A stretch of DNA of 64,000 nucleotides, taken from the NCBI RefSeq assembly GCF_019904175.1, contig NZ_CP061913.1, forward strand, positions 6,572,001 to 6,636,000, given 5' to 3'. This DNA is from Dactylosporangium vinaceum (GTDB taxonomy: Bacteria; Actinomycetota; Actinomycetes; Mycobacteriales; Micromonosporaceae). Made by a program: the position numbers and the translations under genes. Below, one piece after another: positions 1 to 8,055 of this stretch. The number at the start of each line of letters is the position of its first letter. The first letter of the stretch is position 1. Below the pieces are notes generated by a model that saw only the letters and a list, made by a program, of their open reading frames with translations, had not been told where the DNA came from and searched no databases.

Positions 1-215
1 GACGGACCGACCTCGTCGACAACGCCGACGAACTCGTGGCCGAACGTCATGCCGACCCGGGTGTCGGGCATCATCCCGTGGTACAGGTGCAGGTCCGATC
101 CGCAGATGGCGGCGCGGGTGACCCGGACGATGGCGTCGTTCGGGTGCTCGATCACCGGCCGGTCCTTCTCCTCCAGCCGCACCCGATACGGGCCCCGGTA
201 GACCATCGCGTGCAT
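1..215 (-). CDS. Zinc-dependent alcohol dehydrogenase, N-terminal part (runs off left edge)
   Basis: Only the first 71 codons are inside the window. The translation begins MHAMVYRGPYRVRLEEKDRP and contains AAICGSDLHLYHG followed by FGHEFVGVVDEVG. These are the catalytic-zinc cysteine and the GHE motif of the GroES-like domain of medium-chain zinc alcohol dehydrogenases, closest in style to the formaldehyde/threonine dehydrogenase group. An AGGAGG ribosome site lies about 7 bases before the ATG, which fixes the start. The Rossmann domain lies outside the window, so the substrate cannot be judged. The gene is divergent from the DUF308-like gene and may share its regulated intergenic region. Confidence 0.85.
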   Translation of the reverse strand, partial: MHAMVYRGPYRVRLEEKDRPVIEHPNDAIVRVTRAAICGSDLHLYHGMMPDTRVGMTFGHEFVGVVDEVGP

Positions 216-324
216 GTCCGTGCCTCCTGGCGATGTGCGAGCTGACCCCGTCGAACGGCCGCTACCCGCCGCGACGCCCGTCAAACAGCGCCATCCCCCA
301 TCGGCCACTACGCCCTGAAGAGAT

Positions 325-390
325 AGAACGATCGGTCTTGACAATCGTCGGAACACGCATCATTGTTCTCTGACAGAGAACGGTCGTTCT
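325..390 (+). promoter_or_regulatory. Promoter with two TetR-type operator dyads upstream of the DUF308-like gene
   Basis: AGAACGATCGGTCT (325-338) and AGAACGGTCGTTCT (377-390) are two related 14-bp dyads. The second has perfect AGAACG/CGTTCT arms. A consensus -35 box TTGACA sits at 338-343, and a weak -10 (CATTGT) lies 17 bp further on. A dimeric repressor bound at both sites would bracket the promoter. The dyad style suits TetR-family proteins, but no tetR gene is adjacent. Confidence 0.5.
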
Positions 391-411
391 ACCCCTCCGG
401 GAGGAACCAGC

Positions 412-972
412 ATGAGCACCACCGTGGCCCCGTCGGGCCTCGCCACCACCGCGTCCGTCCTGCGGCGGCTGTACTTCGTCCGCTTCGGGTTCGCCATCCT
501 CTGGGCGCTCGTGATGATCCCCCTCGCCGGGCACCTCAACCCGTTCACCGCCACCCTCCTGGTGATCTACCCCCTGTTCGACGTGGCCGCCGCGATCGTC
601 GACGCGCGCGCGTCCCGGGCCACCGGATCGCCGGTCCTGCTGTACGTGAACGTCGCCATCAGCCTCCTCGCCGCGGCCGGGCTCGCCGTCGCCGCCGGCT
701 CCGGCATCCCCGCGGTCCTGCGCGTCTGGGGTGCCTGGGCCGTCGTGGCCGGCCTGGTCCAGCTCGCCGTCGGCGTCACCCGCCGCCGGATGGGCGGCCA
801 GTGGCCGATGATCATCAGCGGCGGCATCTCCGTGCTCGCCGGCGCCTCGTTCATCGCCGGTGCCGCGGCCGACGACCCCGCCCTGACCAATGCCGTGGGC
901 TACGCGATTCCCGGCGCCGTCTTCTTCCTCATCGCCGCCATCCGCCTCGGCCGCACCGCGAAGGCCGGCTGA
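412..972 (+). CDS. DUF308/HdeD-like integral membrane protein
   Basis: The 186-residue product is almost entirely hydrophobic, with about six membrane segments in paired hairpins starting near residue 25 (FGFAILWALVMIPLAG). This is the layout of small DUF308/HdeD-type membrane proteins. It begins MSTTVAPSGL behind a GGGAGGAACC ribosome site, and the C-terminus is short and basic (RLGRTAKAG). No catalytic motif is visible. HdeD proteins are linked to acid or envelope stress in other bacteria; whether that holds here is unknown. Transcription probably starts at the promoter flanked by the AGAACG dyads. It converges on the chitosanase gene only 18 bp away. Confidence 0.65.
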   Translation: MSTTVAPSGLATTASVLRRLYFVRFGFAILWALVMIPLAGHLNPFTATLLVIYPLFDVAAAIVDARASRATGSPVLLYVNVAISLLAAAGLAVAAGSGIPAVLRVWGAWAVVAGLVQLAVGVTRRRMGGQWPMIISGGISVLAGASFIAGAAADDPALTNAVGYAIPGAVFFLIAAIRLGRTAKAG

Positions 973-990
973 CGCGGCCACCGCCGCCAC

Positions 991-2166
991 TCAGGCGGCG
1001 ATGGTGTACGGGTCGCCGTAGACCTTCCAGGACAGCGGCAGGCGCAGGTCGAGGTTGCCCGCGCTGAGGAAGGCGCGCTGGGCGGTGTCGACGCGGCTGG
1101 TGTCGCTGTGGGCCTCCTCGGTGCGCATGGCGGCGACCCGGGCGTCGAGGAAGGCGTTGAGGTAGGCGGTCTCGTCGCCGCCCTGGGCCGGGGGCTTGAC
1201 CTTGGCCAGGGCGGCCCTGCGGATGCCGCCGAAGCTGGAGGCGTCATCGCCCGGGCCGTGCATGACGTACGCGTCGAAGTACGCGAACTGGCCCAGCGCT
1301 CGCAGGCCGTCCGCCTTGGCCTGGGCGAGCGCCGGGTTGAGGTACACCCGGTTGCGCTCGTCGTCCTGGGCCTTCTGGAACGCCGGGTCGGCGGCGGCGC
1401 GCTTCCAGTCGTCCTCGAAGGCGTCGCCGAGGCCGGTGTGCGCGGCGGTGCCGTTGACACTGCGCAGCGCCGGCAGGTACTTCGCCAGGGCGTTGCCGGG
1501 GACGGCGGCGGCATAGGCCTCGACGACCTCCAGCATGTCGCCGGTGCCGGAGCAGAAGCCGATGATCCCGCCCGTGTACCCGCGCCCGTCGCCGATGTCC
1601 TCGATGTACCCGTACTGTGCGCGCCAGTCGAGGCTGGAGTTCTCGGCCGAGGAGACCAGCTGCATGGCGACGTCGACCGAGAGCGCCGAGGCGGGAGCCG
1701 GCGCCGACTCCGCCCGGTGGCCGAAGACCTCCAGCTCGCCCAGCGCGAGGCCCTTCGCGGTGCGGGGTGTCGCGGTCAGGCGCACGAAGCGCGCGCTGCC
1801 CCGCACGCCGGTCAGGTCGTCGGTGCGGCCGTCGCCGGCGCCGGTGGCGTACAGCGGCGTCCAGGTGCTGCCGTCGGCCGAGGCGTCGAGGCGGTACACC
1901 TTGGCGAAGTTGGTGGCCCAGGACAGCCGGATGCGGCTCACCGCGGTCACGGCCCCGAGGTCGACGCGCAGCCACTGCGCCGCACGGCCCGCGGTCGTCC
2001 ACCTGGTCGCGGTCCGGCCGTCGACGGCGCTCGTCGCCGCGCCGGCCGACGCGGCCGCCGCCCGGCCCCTGGACACGACGGCGTCCGCCGCGTATGCGCT
2101 CGGCGCGGCGAGCGCCACCCCCGCGAGCACCGCCGCGACCCCTGCCACGCTGCGCCGTACCGCCAT
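991..2166 (-). CDS. Secreted GH46 chitosanase with N-terminal F5/8 type C domain
   Basis: A signal peptide (MAVRRSVAGV through APSAYA, residues 1-26) is followed by a discoidin-like F5/8 type C carbohydrate-binding domain (about 35-152, ending LGELEVFG). The rest is a GH46 chitosanase domain that hydrolyses beta-1,4 bonds in chitosan. The general acid Glu175 lies in SSAENSSLDW and Asp193 in IGDGRGYTGGIIGF. The 18-residue spacing matches the catalytic pair of Streptomyces N174 chitosanase. An in-frame GTG four codons upstream is a possible alternative start; the ATG has a GGGTGG-like ribosome site. An extracellular role in using fungal or insect polymers is expected. The binding domain may target chitosan or cell walls. 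Confidence 0.92.
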   Translation of the reverse strand: MAVRRSVAGVAAVLAGVALAAPSAYAADAVVSRGRAAAASAGAATSAVDGRTATRWTTAGRAAQWLRVDLGAVTAVSRIRLSWATNFAKVYRLDASADGSTWTPLYATGAGDGRTDDLTGVRGSARFVRLTATPRTAKGLALGELEVFGHRAESAPAPASALSVDVAMQLVSSAENSSLDWRAQYGYIEDIGDGRGYTGGIIGFCSGTGDMLEVVEAYAAAVPGNALAKYLPALRSVNGTAAHTGLGDAFEDDWKRAAADPAFQKAQDDERNRVYLNPALAQAKADGLRALGQFAYFDAYVMHGPGDDASSFGGIRRAALAKVKPPAQGGDETAYLNAFLDARVAAMRTEEAHSDTSRVDTAQRAFLSAGNLDLRLPLSWKVYGDPYTIAA

Positions 2167-2263
2167 GCCGTGCACCACCCGTCAGTCGGAAAACCGGTCG
2201 GCAGCCCATCGGCACGCCCGGACGTGCGCATGATGGCGGCAACCGCCCCGCTCCCGCCCCGCG

Positions 2264-2280
2264 ACCGGTTTGAATGGGTG
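2264..2280 (+). promoter_or_regulatory. Possible LacI-type half/imperfect operator abutting the trpB2 start
   Basis: ACCGGTTTGAATGGGTG ends one base before the trpB2 ATG. It differs by two transitions from ACCGGTTTGAACGGGCG in the LacI-gene operator at 11364-11380. The shared core is ACCGGTTTGAA. It may be a third binding site of that repressor, or chance; the left half of the palindrome is imperfect (GACCGG rather than AACCGG). Confidence 0.3.
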
Positions 2281-2281
2281 C

Positions 2282-3652
2282 ATGCACAACGACGCGACGA
2301 CGAAGATCCTGCTGTCCGAATCCGAGATGCCCCGCCGCTGGTACAACCTCGTCCCGGACCTGCCCACCCCGCCGCCCCCGGTGCTCCACCCGGGCACGCT
2401 GCAGCCCGTCGGCCCCGAGGATCTGGCGCCACTGTTCCCGATGGCGCTCATCGAGCAGGAGGTGACATCGCAGCGGTACGTCGACATCCCCGACGCGGTC
2501 CTCGACGTCTACCGGCTCTGGCGCCCGTCGCCGCTGTTCCGCGCCCACCGCCTCGAGCGCGCCCTGGGCACACCGGCCCGGATCTACTACAAGTACGAGG
2601 GCGTGTCCCCGGCCGGCTCCCACAAGCCGAACACGGCGGTGCCGCAGGCGTACTACAACGCCGTCGCGGGCATCCGCCGGCTCACCACCGAGACCGGCGC
2701 CGGGCAGTGGGGCACCGCGCTCGCGTTCGCCTGCGCCCAGTTCGACATCGCGTGCGAGGTGTGGCAGGTGCGGGCCTCGTACGACCAGAAGCCGTACCGG
2801 AAGCTGATGATCGAGACGTTCGGCGGGCTCATCCACCCCTCCCCGTCCGAGCTGACTGCGGCCGGGCGGGCGGTCCTGGCCGAGCACCCCGACTCCCCCG
2901 GCTCGCTCGGCATCGCCATCAGCGAGGCGGTCGAGGTCGCCGCGCAGCACGCCGACACGAACTACGCGCTCGGCAGCGTCCTCAACCACGTGCTGCTGCA
3001 CCAGACGATCATCGGCGAGGAGGCGCTGCTCCAGTTGGCGAAGGTGGATGCGGTGCCGGACGTCATCGTCGGCTGCACCGGCGGCGGCTCCAACTTCGGC
3101 GGGCTCGCGTTCCCGTTCCTGCGCGAGAAGCTGGCCGGCACCATGAACCCCGTCATCCGCGCGGTCGAGCCGGCCTCGTGCCCGTCGCTGACCCGGGGGG
3201 TGTACGCGTACGACTTCGGCGACACCGCCGGCATGACCCCGCTCATGAAGATGCACACGCTCGGCCACGACTTCATCCCCGACCCGATCCACGCCGGCGG
3301 CCTGCGCTATCACGGCATGAGCCCGCTCATCAGCCACGTCTACGAGCTGGGTCTGATCGAGGCGGTCGCGAAGACCCAGCGCGAGTGCTTCGAGGCCGGT
3401 GTCCGCTTCGCCCGCACCGAGGGCATCGTCCCGGCCCCCGAGCCCACGCACGCCCTGGCCGCCTGCATCGAGGAGGCGCTGCGCTGCCGGGACACGGGCG
3501 AGGAGAAGGTCATCCTGACCGCGCTGTGCGGCCACGGCCACCTCGACCTGCCCGCATACGGCCGCTATCTCGCCGGGGACATGGAGGACCGCGAGCTGTC
3601 CGATGAGACCCTGGCCGCGGCCACCGCCGCCCTGCCCCGGGTGCCCGCCTGA
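2282..3652 (+). CDS. TrpB2-type tryptophan synthase beta chain-like PLP enzyme
   Basis: The 456-residue protein matches the TrpB2 subgroup: long N-terminal extension with SEMPRRWYNLVPDLPTP, PLP-binding lysine Lys115 in PAGSHKPNTA, phosphate-binding glycine loop GCTGGGSNFGG, and the HAGGLRYHGM segment. TrpB2 enzymes condense indole with serine or phosphoserine to give tryptophan and often act without TrpA. No trpA, trpC or other trp gene is nearby, so a stand-alone indole-salvage role is plausible. The ATG at 2282 is preferred over an in-frame TTG at 2270, but there is no convincing ribosome site for either. The gene starts directly beside an ACCGGTTT element, which could place it under repressor control. 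Confidence 0.9.
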   Translation: MHNDATTKILLSESEMPRRWYNLVPDLPTPPPPVLHPGTLQPVGPEDLAPLFPMALIEQEVTSQRYVDIPDAVLDVYRLWRPSPLFRAHRLERALGTPARIYYKYEGVSPAGSHKPNTAVPQAYYNAVAGIRRLTTETGAGQWGTALAFACAQFDIACEVWQVRASYDQKPYRKLMIETFGGLIHPSPSELTAAGRAVLAEHPDSPGSLGIAISEAVEVAAQHADTNYALGSVLNHVLLHQTIIGEEALLQLAKVDAVPDVIVGCTGGGSNFGGLAFPFLREKLAGTMNPVIRAVEPASCPSLTRGVYAYDFGDTAGMTPLMKMHTLGHDFIPDPIHAGGLRYHGMSPLISHVYELGLIEAVAKTQRECFEAGVRFARTEGIVPAPEPTHALAACIEEALRCRDTGEEKVILTALCGHGHLDLPAYGRYLAGDMEDRELSDETLAAATAALPRVPA

Positions 3653-3757
3653 CACTGCGGTGACGCGCGAGGTGCGGGGTGTTTGCGGTCCCGGCGGTTG
3701 GGGCAGACCTGTTGTCGGCGGCGATCCCGTCGCCGCTGGGTCTCCTGGAGGAACACC

Positions 3758-4039
3758 ATGACCGTCACCGGAATCATCACTGCGCTGATCGTTGGTCTGA
3801 TCATCGGCGCGCTCGGCCGCCTGGTGGTCCCGGGCCGGCAGAACCTGCCGATCTGGCTGACAATGGTCATCGGCGTCGTCGCGGCCATCATCGGCACGTT
3901 CATCGCCAACGCGATCGGCGTCTCCACCGACACCCCCGGCGTGGACTGGGGCGAGCTGCTCGTCCAGGTCATCGTCGCCGCGATCGGCGTGGCCGCCACC
4001 GTCGCCATCATGGGCCGGGGCCGCAGCAGCGCCCTCTGA
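3758..4039 (+). CDS. GlsB/YeaQ/YmgE (transglycosylase-associated) small membrane protein
   Basis: A 93-residue protein with three hydrophobic segments: MTVTGIITALIVGLIIGALG, IWLTMVIGVVAAIIGTFIAN, and LVQVIVAAIGVAATVAIMG. The GALGRLVVPG loop after the first segment is the recognisable signature of the GlsB/YeaQ/YmgE family. These are small stress-associated membrane proteins of unproven function. GGAGGA lies 7 bases before the ATG, so upstream in-frame ATG and GTG codons are not used. It follows the trpB2 gene by about 105 bp on the same strand and ends at a strong two-way hairpin. Confidence 0.85.
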   Translation: MTVTGIITALIVGLIIGALGRLVVPGRQNLPIWLTMVIGVVAAIIGTFIANAIGVSTDTPGVDWGELLVQVIVAAIGVAATVAIMGRGRSSAL

Positions 4040-4075
4040 CCACACCGCCGCACGGGCGGCGCCAGCGTGTCACCG

Positions 4076-4104
4076 AGGTCCCCGGCCACTGCGGCCGGGG
4101 ACCT
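4076..4104. terminator. Strong bidirectional hairpin between convergent genes
   Basis: AGGTCCCCGGCC and GGCCGGGGACCT form a perfect 12-bp stem around the loop ACTGC. It lies between the converging GlsB-like gene and the glycosidase gene, so it can terminate both transcripts. There is no T tract, as is usual in GC-rich actinomycetes. Confidence 0.75.
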
Positions 4105-4121
4105 TCGTGTGCGGCGCCGCC

Positions 4122-6125
4122 TTAGCGCTGGATGACGGTGAAGCCGCCGGGCAGCACCACCGCCCGCACCGTGCTGCCCGGGGCGGTGCTGCGTCCGCGC
4201 AGCGCTCCCGTGTCGTCGTAGGTCTCGACCACGGCGGCGCCCGCACCGGGCACCGCGATCGTCGCCGGCTGCGCCGTACGGGCCGCGCTGTGCAGCAGGA
4301 CCGTCGTGTGCCCGGCGCCGGTGATGACGTACCGGGACACCAGCGGCTCGAGCATGACCGCGTCGAGCACCGCGTCGCCCCCGGACGCCGTGGCGACGAG
4401 GTCGGTCGGCCCGGCCGGCAGCTCGGCGCCGAGCGTGACCGGCAGCAGCGCGCCGGGCGCGGGTGAGGCGCCCTGCGGGCCGATCCGGCCGTGCTGCACC
4501 GTGCCCAGCGGCCGGTCCGCGCTCGACCAGCGGGTGACCGCGGCGCTGCCGGGCTGGAGCTCGACGATCGGCAGGACCAGCCGCGGCTGATCCGCGGCGG
4601 GCAGCCGGAAGCGCACCGACGAGCCGGTGGGCAGCCGCACGTAGGCGCCGTTGCTGTACTGCGACTCCCCGGTCCACGCCGACGGCGGGGTGACCACGGT
4701 GGCACCGCCGCTCAGCGTGGCCTGCTCGGCCTCCACCGTCGCCGAGCCGACCCGCTCCGCGATGCGGCCCTGCCGGGCCAGCGCGGCCACCTGCGGGTCG
4801 GCGTCCAGGGCCAGCATGCTCAGCAGCCCGTGGATCGTCGACTCGGCACCGGCGTTGCGGTTCACGGTGCCGTCTCCGGCGATGCCGTCGACGGTCCGCC
4901 CCGTTGCCGGGTCGTACGCCGCGGTGCCGGCCGCGTTGGCGCCGAAGTACCAGGCGGCCAGGATGCCGGCGAGGCGCCGCAGCCCGTCGCGCCCGGTCGT
5001 GGCGGCCACGGCGAGCAGCGACTGGAGCCGGGAGTCGACGCCGTAGGCGATCTGGCTGCGGTCGATGCGGGCCGGGAGACGTCCGTTGTCGGGGCCCCCG
5101 GAGGTGAGCAGCCACGGCGTGAACACGGCCGCGTCGGTCACCGCCGGGCCGGCCAGGCGGGCGTCGCCGAGGACCCGGGCCGCCCGGGCCAGCGCGGCGG
5201 GCATCTGCGAGGCCCAGGCGTGCCAGTCCGACAGCGACAGTGCCCACGGCCGGACGGCGCCGAACGGCCAGGTGCGGGCGTCGCCGTCGGCGAGCGCGGC
5301 GATGCCCTCGGCGAACTGCCGCAGCGCCCGGCGGGCCGGTTCGCCGCCGCCGGCTTCGACGTAGGCGGCCAGGCCCAGGACGGCCTCGGCGGTGGCGTCG
5401 GCGCCGTCGACGATGAGCCAGGCCGGGGTGCGCTTCCCGTCGATCGTCTGCCAGGTGCCGTACCGCCGCAGCACCTGGCGGTTCAGCGCGGAGACGGCGA
5501 GGTCGAGGCGCTGGCGCAGGAACTGCGCGAAGTCCCCGTCGGCGCTGCGCCACGCGGCGTAGCCCTCGCCGAGCGCCCACACGGTCCGGGCGAGCCAGTA
5601 CGACGGGCCGCTGTCGGACGGGTCCGGCGAGTCCGGCGGGTCGGCGCTCGGGTTGAGCGTGCCGTCGGACTGCATCCAGAGGATGACGTTGCCGGCGTCG
5701 GGCCCCGTCGCCGTCTGGAAGTAGGTCAGGCCGCGCAGCAGCGCGTAGGAGGCCGCCCGGCTGGCCGCGGCGCCGGTCTGCCGCCAGTGCCGCAGGTACA
5801 CCACCGCGGCCCGGGCGATGTCGTCGGAGTTGAACGCGCCCTGGCCGTAGATGCCGGTCGCCGGGTCGTAGGCCCCTCCCCCGATGCGCCGGTAGGTGCC
5901 GTCCGCGTTCGGCTCCGCGTAGGTCCACAGCACCCCGACTTCGGGTGTGCGGTCGAGCCGGTAGGTGGTGTGCCCGTCCAGTGCGGGCACGGTCACGGTG
6001 TCGCGCAGGAAGTCCAGGTGCGCGAGGTTTGTCAGCCGGGCCGGACGGGCCTCAGCCGGTGCTGCGCTCAGCAGCGGGGCGCTCAGCGCCAGCCCGCTGC
6101 CGAGCAATACGGATCGGCGTTTCAT
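4122..6125 (-). CDS. Tat-exported glycoside hydrolase candidate with six-hairpin-like fold, in mannoside operon
   Basis: The 667-residue product starts MKRRSVLLGSGLALSAPLLS, a twin-arginine signal. Residues about 30-460 are rich in alternating helices with Trp/Asp/Tyr-bearing loops (YGQGAFNSDDIARAAVVYLRH, WALGEGYAAW, RIDRSQIAYGVDSR). This resembles (alpha/alpha)6 glycosidases, but I could not assign a GH family. The C-terminal third (from VEAEQATLSGG) is beta-rich and looks like a carbohydrate-binding module. It overlaps the end of the GH130 gene by 74 bp and is the last gene of the LacI-ABC-GH130 operon. It probably releases the oligosaccharide that the transporter takes up. Confidence 0.6.
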   Translation of the reverse strand: MKRRSVLLGSGLALSAPLLSAAPAEARPARLTNLAHLDFLRDTVTVPALDGHTTYRLDRTPEVGVLWTYAEPNADGTYRRIGGGAYDPATGIYGQGAFNSDDIARAAVVYLRHWRQTGAAASRAASYALLRGLTYFQTATGPDAGNVILWMQSDGTLNPSADPPDSPDPSDSGPSYWLARTVWALGEGYAAWRSADGDFAQFLRQRLDLAVSALNRQVLRRYGTWQTIDGKRTPAWLIVDGADATAEAVLGLAAYVEAGGGEPARRALRQFAEGIAALADGDARTWPFGAVRPWALSLSDWHAWASQMPAALARAARVLGDARLAGPAVTDAAVFTPWLLTSGGPDNGRLPARIDRSQIAYGVDSRLQSLLAVAATTGRDGLRRLAGILAAWYFGANAAGTAAYDPATGRTVDGIAGDGTVNRNAGAESTIHGLLSMLALDADPQVAALARQGRIAERVGSATVEAEQATLSGGATVVTPPSAWTGESQYSNGAYVRLPTGSSVRFRLPAADQPRLVLPIVELQPGSAAVTRWSSADRPLGTVQHGRIGPQGASPAPGALLPVTLGAELPAGPTDLVATASGGDAVLDAVMLEPLVSRYVITGAGHTTVLLHSAARTAQPATIAVPGAGAAVVETYDDTGALRGRSTAPGSTVRAVVLPGGFTVIQR

Positions 6126-7191
6126 GGCTCACTCCTTCGGTGACGCGGTCCAGCCGAGCGACGCCGATCCGGGCGTCGGCCATGCCGTAGAAGACATAGC
6201 GGACGCCGTCGACCTCCTCGATGGCGGTGGGGAAGACGACGTTGGAGACAGTGCCGTGCCGCTCGTCGTCGGTCTCGGGGACGAAGACGGGCTCCGGGGT
6301 CCGGTCCAGGACGCGGCCGGGGTCCTCGGGGTCGAGCAGCATCGCCCCGGCGGTGTACGTGGCCCGCTGCCCCACGGGGTCGAAGCCGGGCGGGATGTAT
6401 CCGGCGACCCCGTGGTGGATGAGCAGCCAGCCCTCCGGCACCCGCACCGGCGGCGGGCCGGCGCCGATCTTGAGGGCCTCGTAGTCGAACTGCGGCAGGG
6501 CGACGCAGCGGTGGGCCCGCGGCCGGGCCAGTGCGCCGAGGTCGGCCTCGGCCTCCGCGGCCGGGACGTAGGAGATCCAGATCCCGGGCCGCTCATCGGC
6601 GACGCCCGCCGGAAGGTGTACCCCCTCACCCGGGCGGAACCAGCCGAGATCCCACATCGGACGGTGCAGCATCGCGTAGCTCGGCCGGCCGTCGGGGCCC
6701 GGCACCGGCTCGGGGAAGAAGACCGCGTCCTTGTTGGGGAACAGGTTCAGGTCGGTGTCCAGGCCCGGCTGGTAGGCGAACTGCACGGGCCCGAGCCGCT
6801 GCCACGTGCGCAGATCGGCCGAGACCGCCAGGGCCAGGCGCGGGCCGAGCGGGCCGTAGGCCACGTAGGTCATCAGGTGCCGGCCCAGGCGCGGCACCCA
6901 GGTCGTGCGCGGATCCTCGACGCCGGCGTTGTGCAGGCCGCGCTCCCAGCCCTCGTCCGGGGCCAGCACGACACCCTCGCGGCGCACACCGATGGGGACG
7001 CCGTCGCGCAGCTCGACGGCGGCCAGGCCGACCCGCGACACGTTGCCGGGCGCGACCATGCGCGGGAGGAGGTACAGCCGCCCGTCCGGGGCGCGGCCGC
7101 TGGCCGGGTTCAGCACGCCCTCGGCCTCGAACGGCTCGGCGGGGTCGGGCGCCATCACCAGCCCGAGGCGGGTCATCGTGTAGGGAACCAT
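6052..7191 (-). CDS. GH130 family glycoside phosphorylase/hydrolase
   Basis: The 379-residue protein has the five-bladed propeller pattern of GH130. It has an early NPASGRAPDGRLYLLPRM stretch, GVEDPRTTWV (conserved catalytic aspartate region), FPNKDAVFFPE, MLHRPMWDLGW, LIHHGVAGY and the closing VVFPTAIEEVDGVRYVFYGMADARIGVAR. GH130 enzymes act on beta-mannosides, phosphorolysing beta-1,4-mannooligosaccharides or Man-GlcNAc; a few hydrolyse them. There is no signal peptide, so it acts in the cytoplasm on imported sugar. It starts one base after the permease stop, with only a weak AAAGG site, so translation is probably coupled. Its 3' end overlaps the glycosidase gene. Exact specificity is not decided here. 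Confidence 0.85.
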   Translation of the reverse strand: MVPYTMTRLGLVMAPDPAEPFEAEGVLNPASGRAPDGRLYLLPRMVAPGNVSRVGLAAVELRDGVPIGVRREGVVLAPDEGWERGLHNAGVEDPRTTWVPRLGRHLMTYVAYGPLGPRLALAVSADLRTWQRLGPVQFAYQPGLDTDLNLFPNKDAVFFPEPVPGPDGRPSYAMLHRPMWDLGWFRPGEGVHLPAGVADERPGIWISYVPAAEAEADLGALARPRAHRCVALPQFDYEALKIGAGPPPVRVPEGWLLIHHGVAGYIPPGFDPVGQRATYTAGAMLLDPEDPGRVLDRTPEPVFVPETDDERHGTVSNVVFPTAIEEVDGVRYVFYGMADARIGVARLDRVTEGVSHETPIRIARQRAGAERPAAERSTG

Positions 7192-7192
7192 G

Positions 7193-8053
7193 TCAACCTT
7201 TCACACCGGAGCTGATATCGGTGGAGACGAACTGCCGCTGGAAGGCGATGAACAGGGCGACCGCCGGGGCGGCCAGCACGCACGCGCCGGCGAGGATCGC
7301 ACCGAACGGGTTCGCCGCCCGGGCCGACACGTTGCTGATGTAGTTGGCCAGCGAGACGGCGAGCGGCTGCATGCTCGCGTCCTTCGTGATCAGGAACGGC
7401 CAGAGGAACTCGTTCCACGGGCCGATGAACGTCAGCAGTACCGCGGTCAGCAGCGCCGGGCGCACCAGCGGCAGCGCGACCGACCAGAGGATCCGCAGCT
7501 CCCCCGCACCGTCGAGGCGGGCCGCCGCGAACAGGTCGTCGGGCAGCTGGAGGAAGAACTGGCGGAAGATGAACACCGCCGTGGTGTTGATGGCGAAGGG
7601 CAGGATCATGCCCAGGTACGAGTCGGCCAGGCCGTAGCCGCGCACGATCAGGACGTACAGCGGAATCAGCAGCAGTTGGAACGGGATCACCTGGATCAGC
7701 AGCACGAGGCCGAACAGCGCCCCGCGGCCCCGGAACTGCAGGCGGGCGAGGGCGTATCCGGCGAGCACGCCGAACACCACGGTGCCGAGCAGCACGCCGC
7801 CGGTGAAGATGCCGGAGTTGAGCAGCGAGCGCAGCAGGTCGACCCGGGAGTTGATGTCGGCGTAGTTGTGCAGCGTCAGCCCGGCGGACGGGATCGCCCC
7901 GGCGACCGAGGTGTCCGGCTCCGCCTGCAGCGAGCCGATCAGCATGTAGTAGAACGGGAACAGGAACACCAGCGCACCGAGGAACAGCACGCCGTACCGC
8001 AGCAGGGAACGGGCCCGGGTCATGCTCGCTGCGCTGCGCACCGGAGCGGTCAT
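7193..8053 (-). CDS. Carbohydrate ABC transporter permease, MalG type
   Basis: The 286-residue integral membrane protein has about six transmembrane segments. The EAA-type cytoplasmic loop AARLDGAGELRILWSVALPLVRPAL is split by the family glycine and docks the ATPase. The start MTAPVRSAASMTRARSLL is two bases beyond the stop of the other permease gene; a long in-frame open stretch upstream is only shadow of that gene. No ATP-binding subunit is encoded in this operon, so it likely uses a shared MsiK-type ATPase from elsewhere, a common actinomycete arrangement. With its partner it imports the sugar used by the GH130 enzyme. Confidence 0.93.
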   Translation of the reverse strand: MTAPVRSAASMTRARSLLRYGVLFLGALVFLFPFYYMLIGSLQAEPDTSVAGAIPSAGLTLHNYADINSRVDLLRSLLNSGIFTGGVLLGTVVFGVLAGYALARLQFRGRGALFGLVLLIQVIPFQLLLIPLYVLIVRGYGLADSYLGMILPFAINTTAVFIFRQFFLQLPDDLFAAARLDGAGELRILWSVALPLVRPALLTAVLLTFIGPWNEFLWPFLITKDASMQPLAVSLANYISNVSARAANPFGAILAGACVLAAPAVALFIAFQRQFVSTDISSGVKG

Positions 8054-8055
8054 TG

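Noticed and set aside
1108..4045. Long frames opposite chitosanase and TrpB2
   Set aside because: Composition is typical shadow (Arg, Gly, Ala) and the motif-bearing genes lie in other frames.
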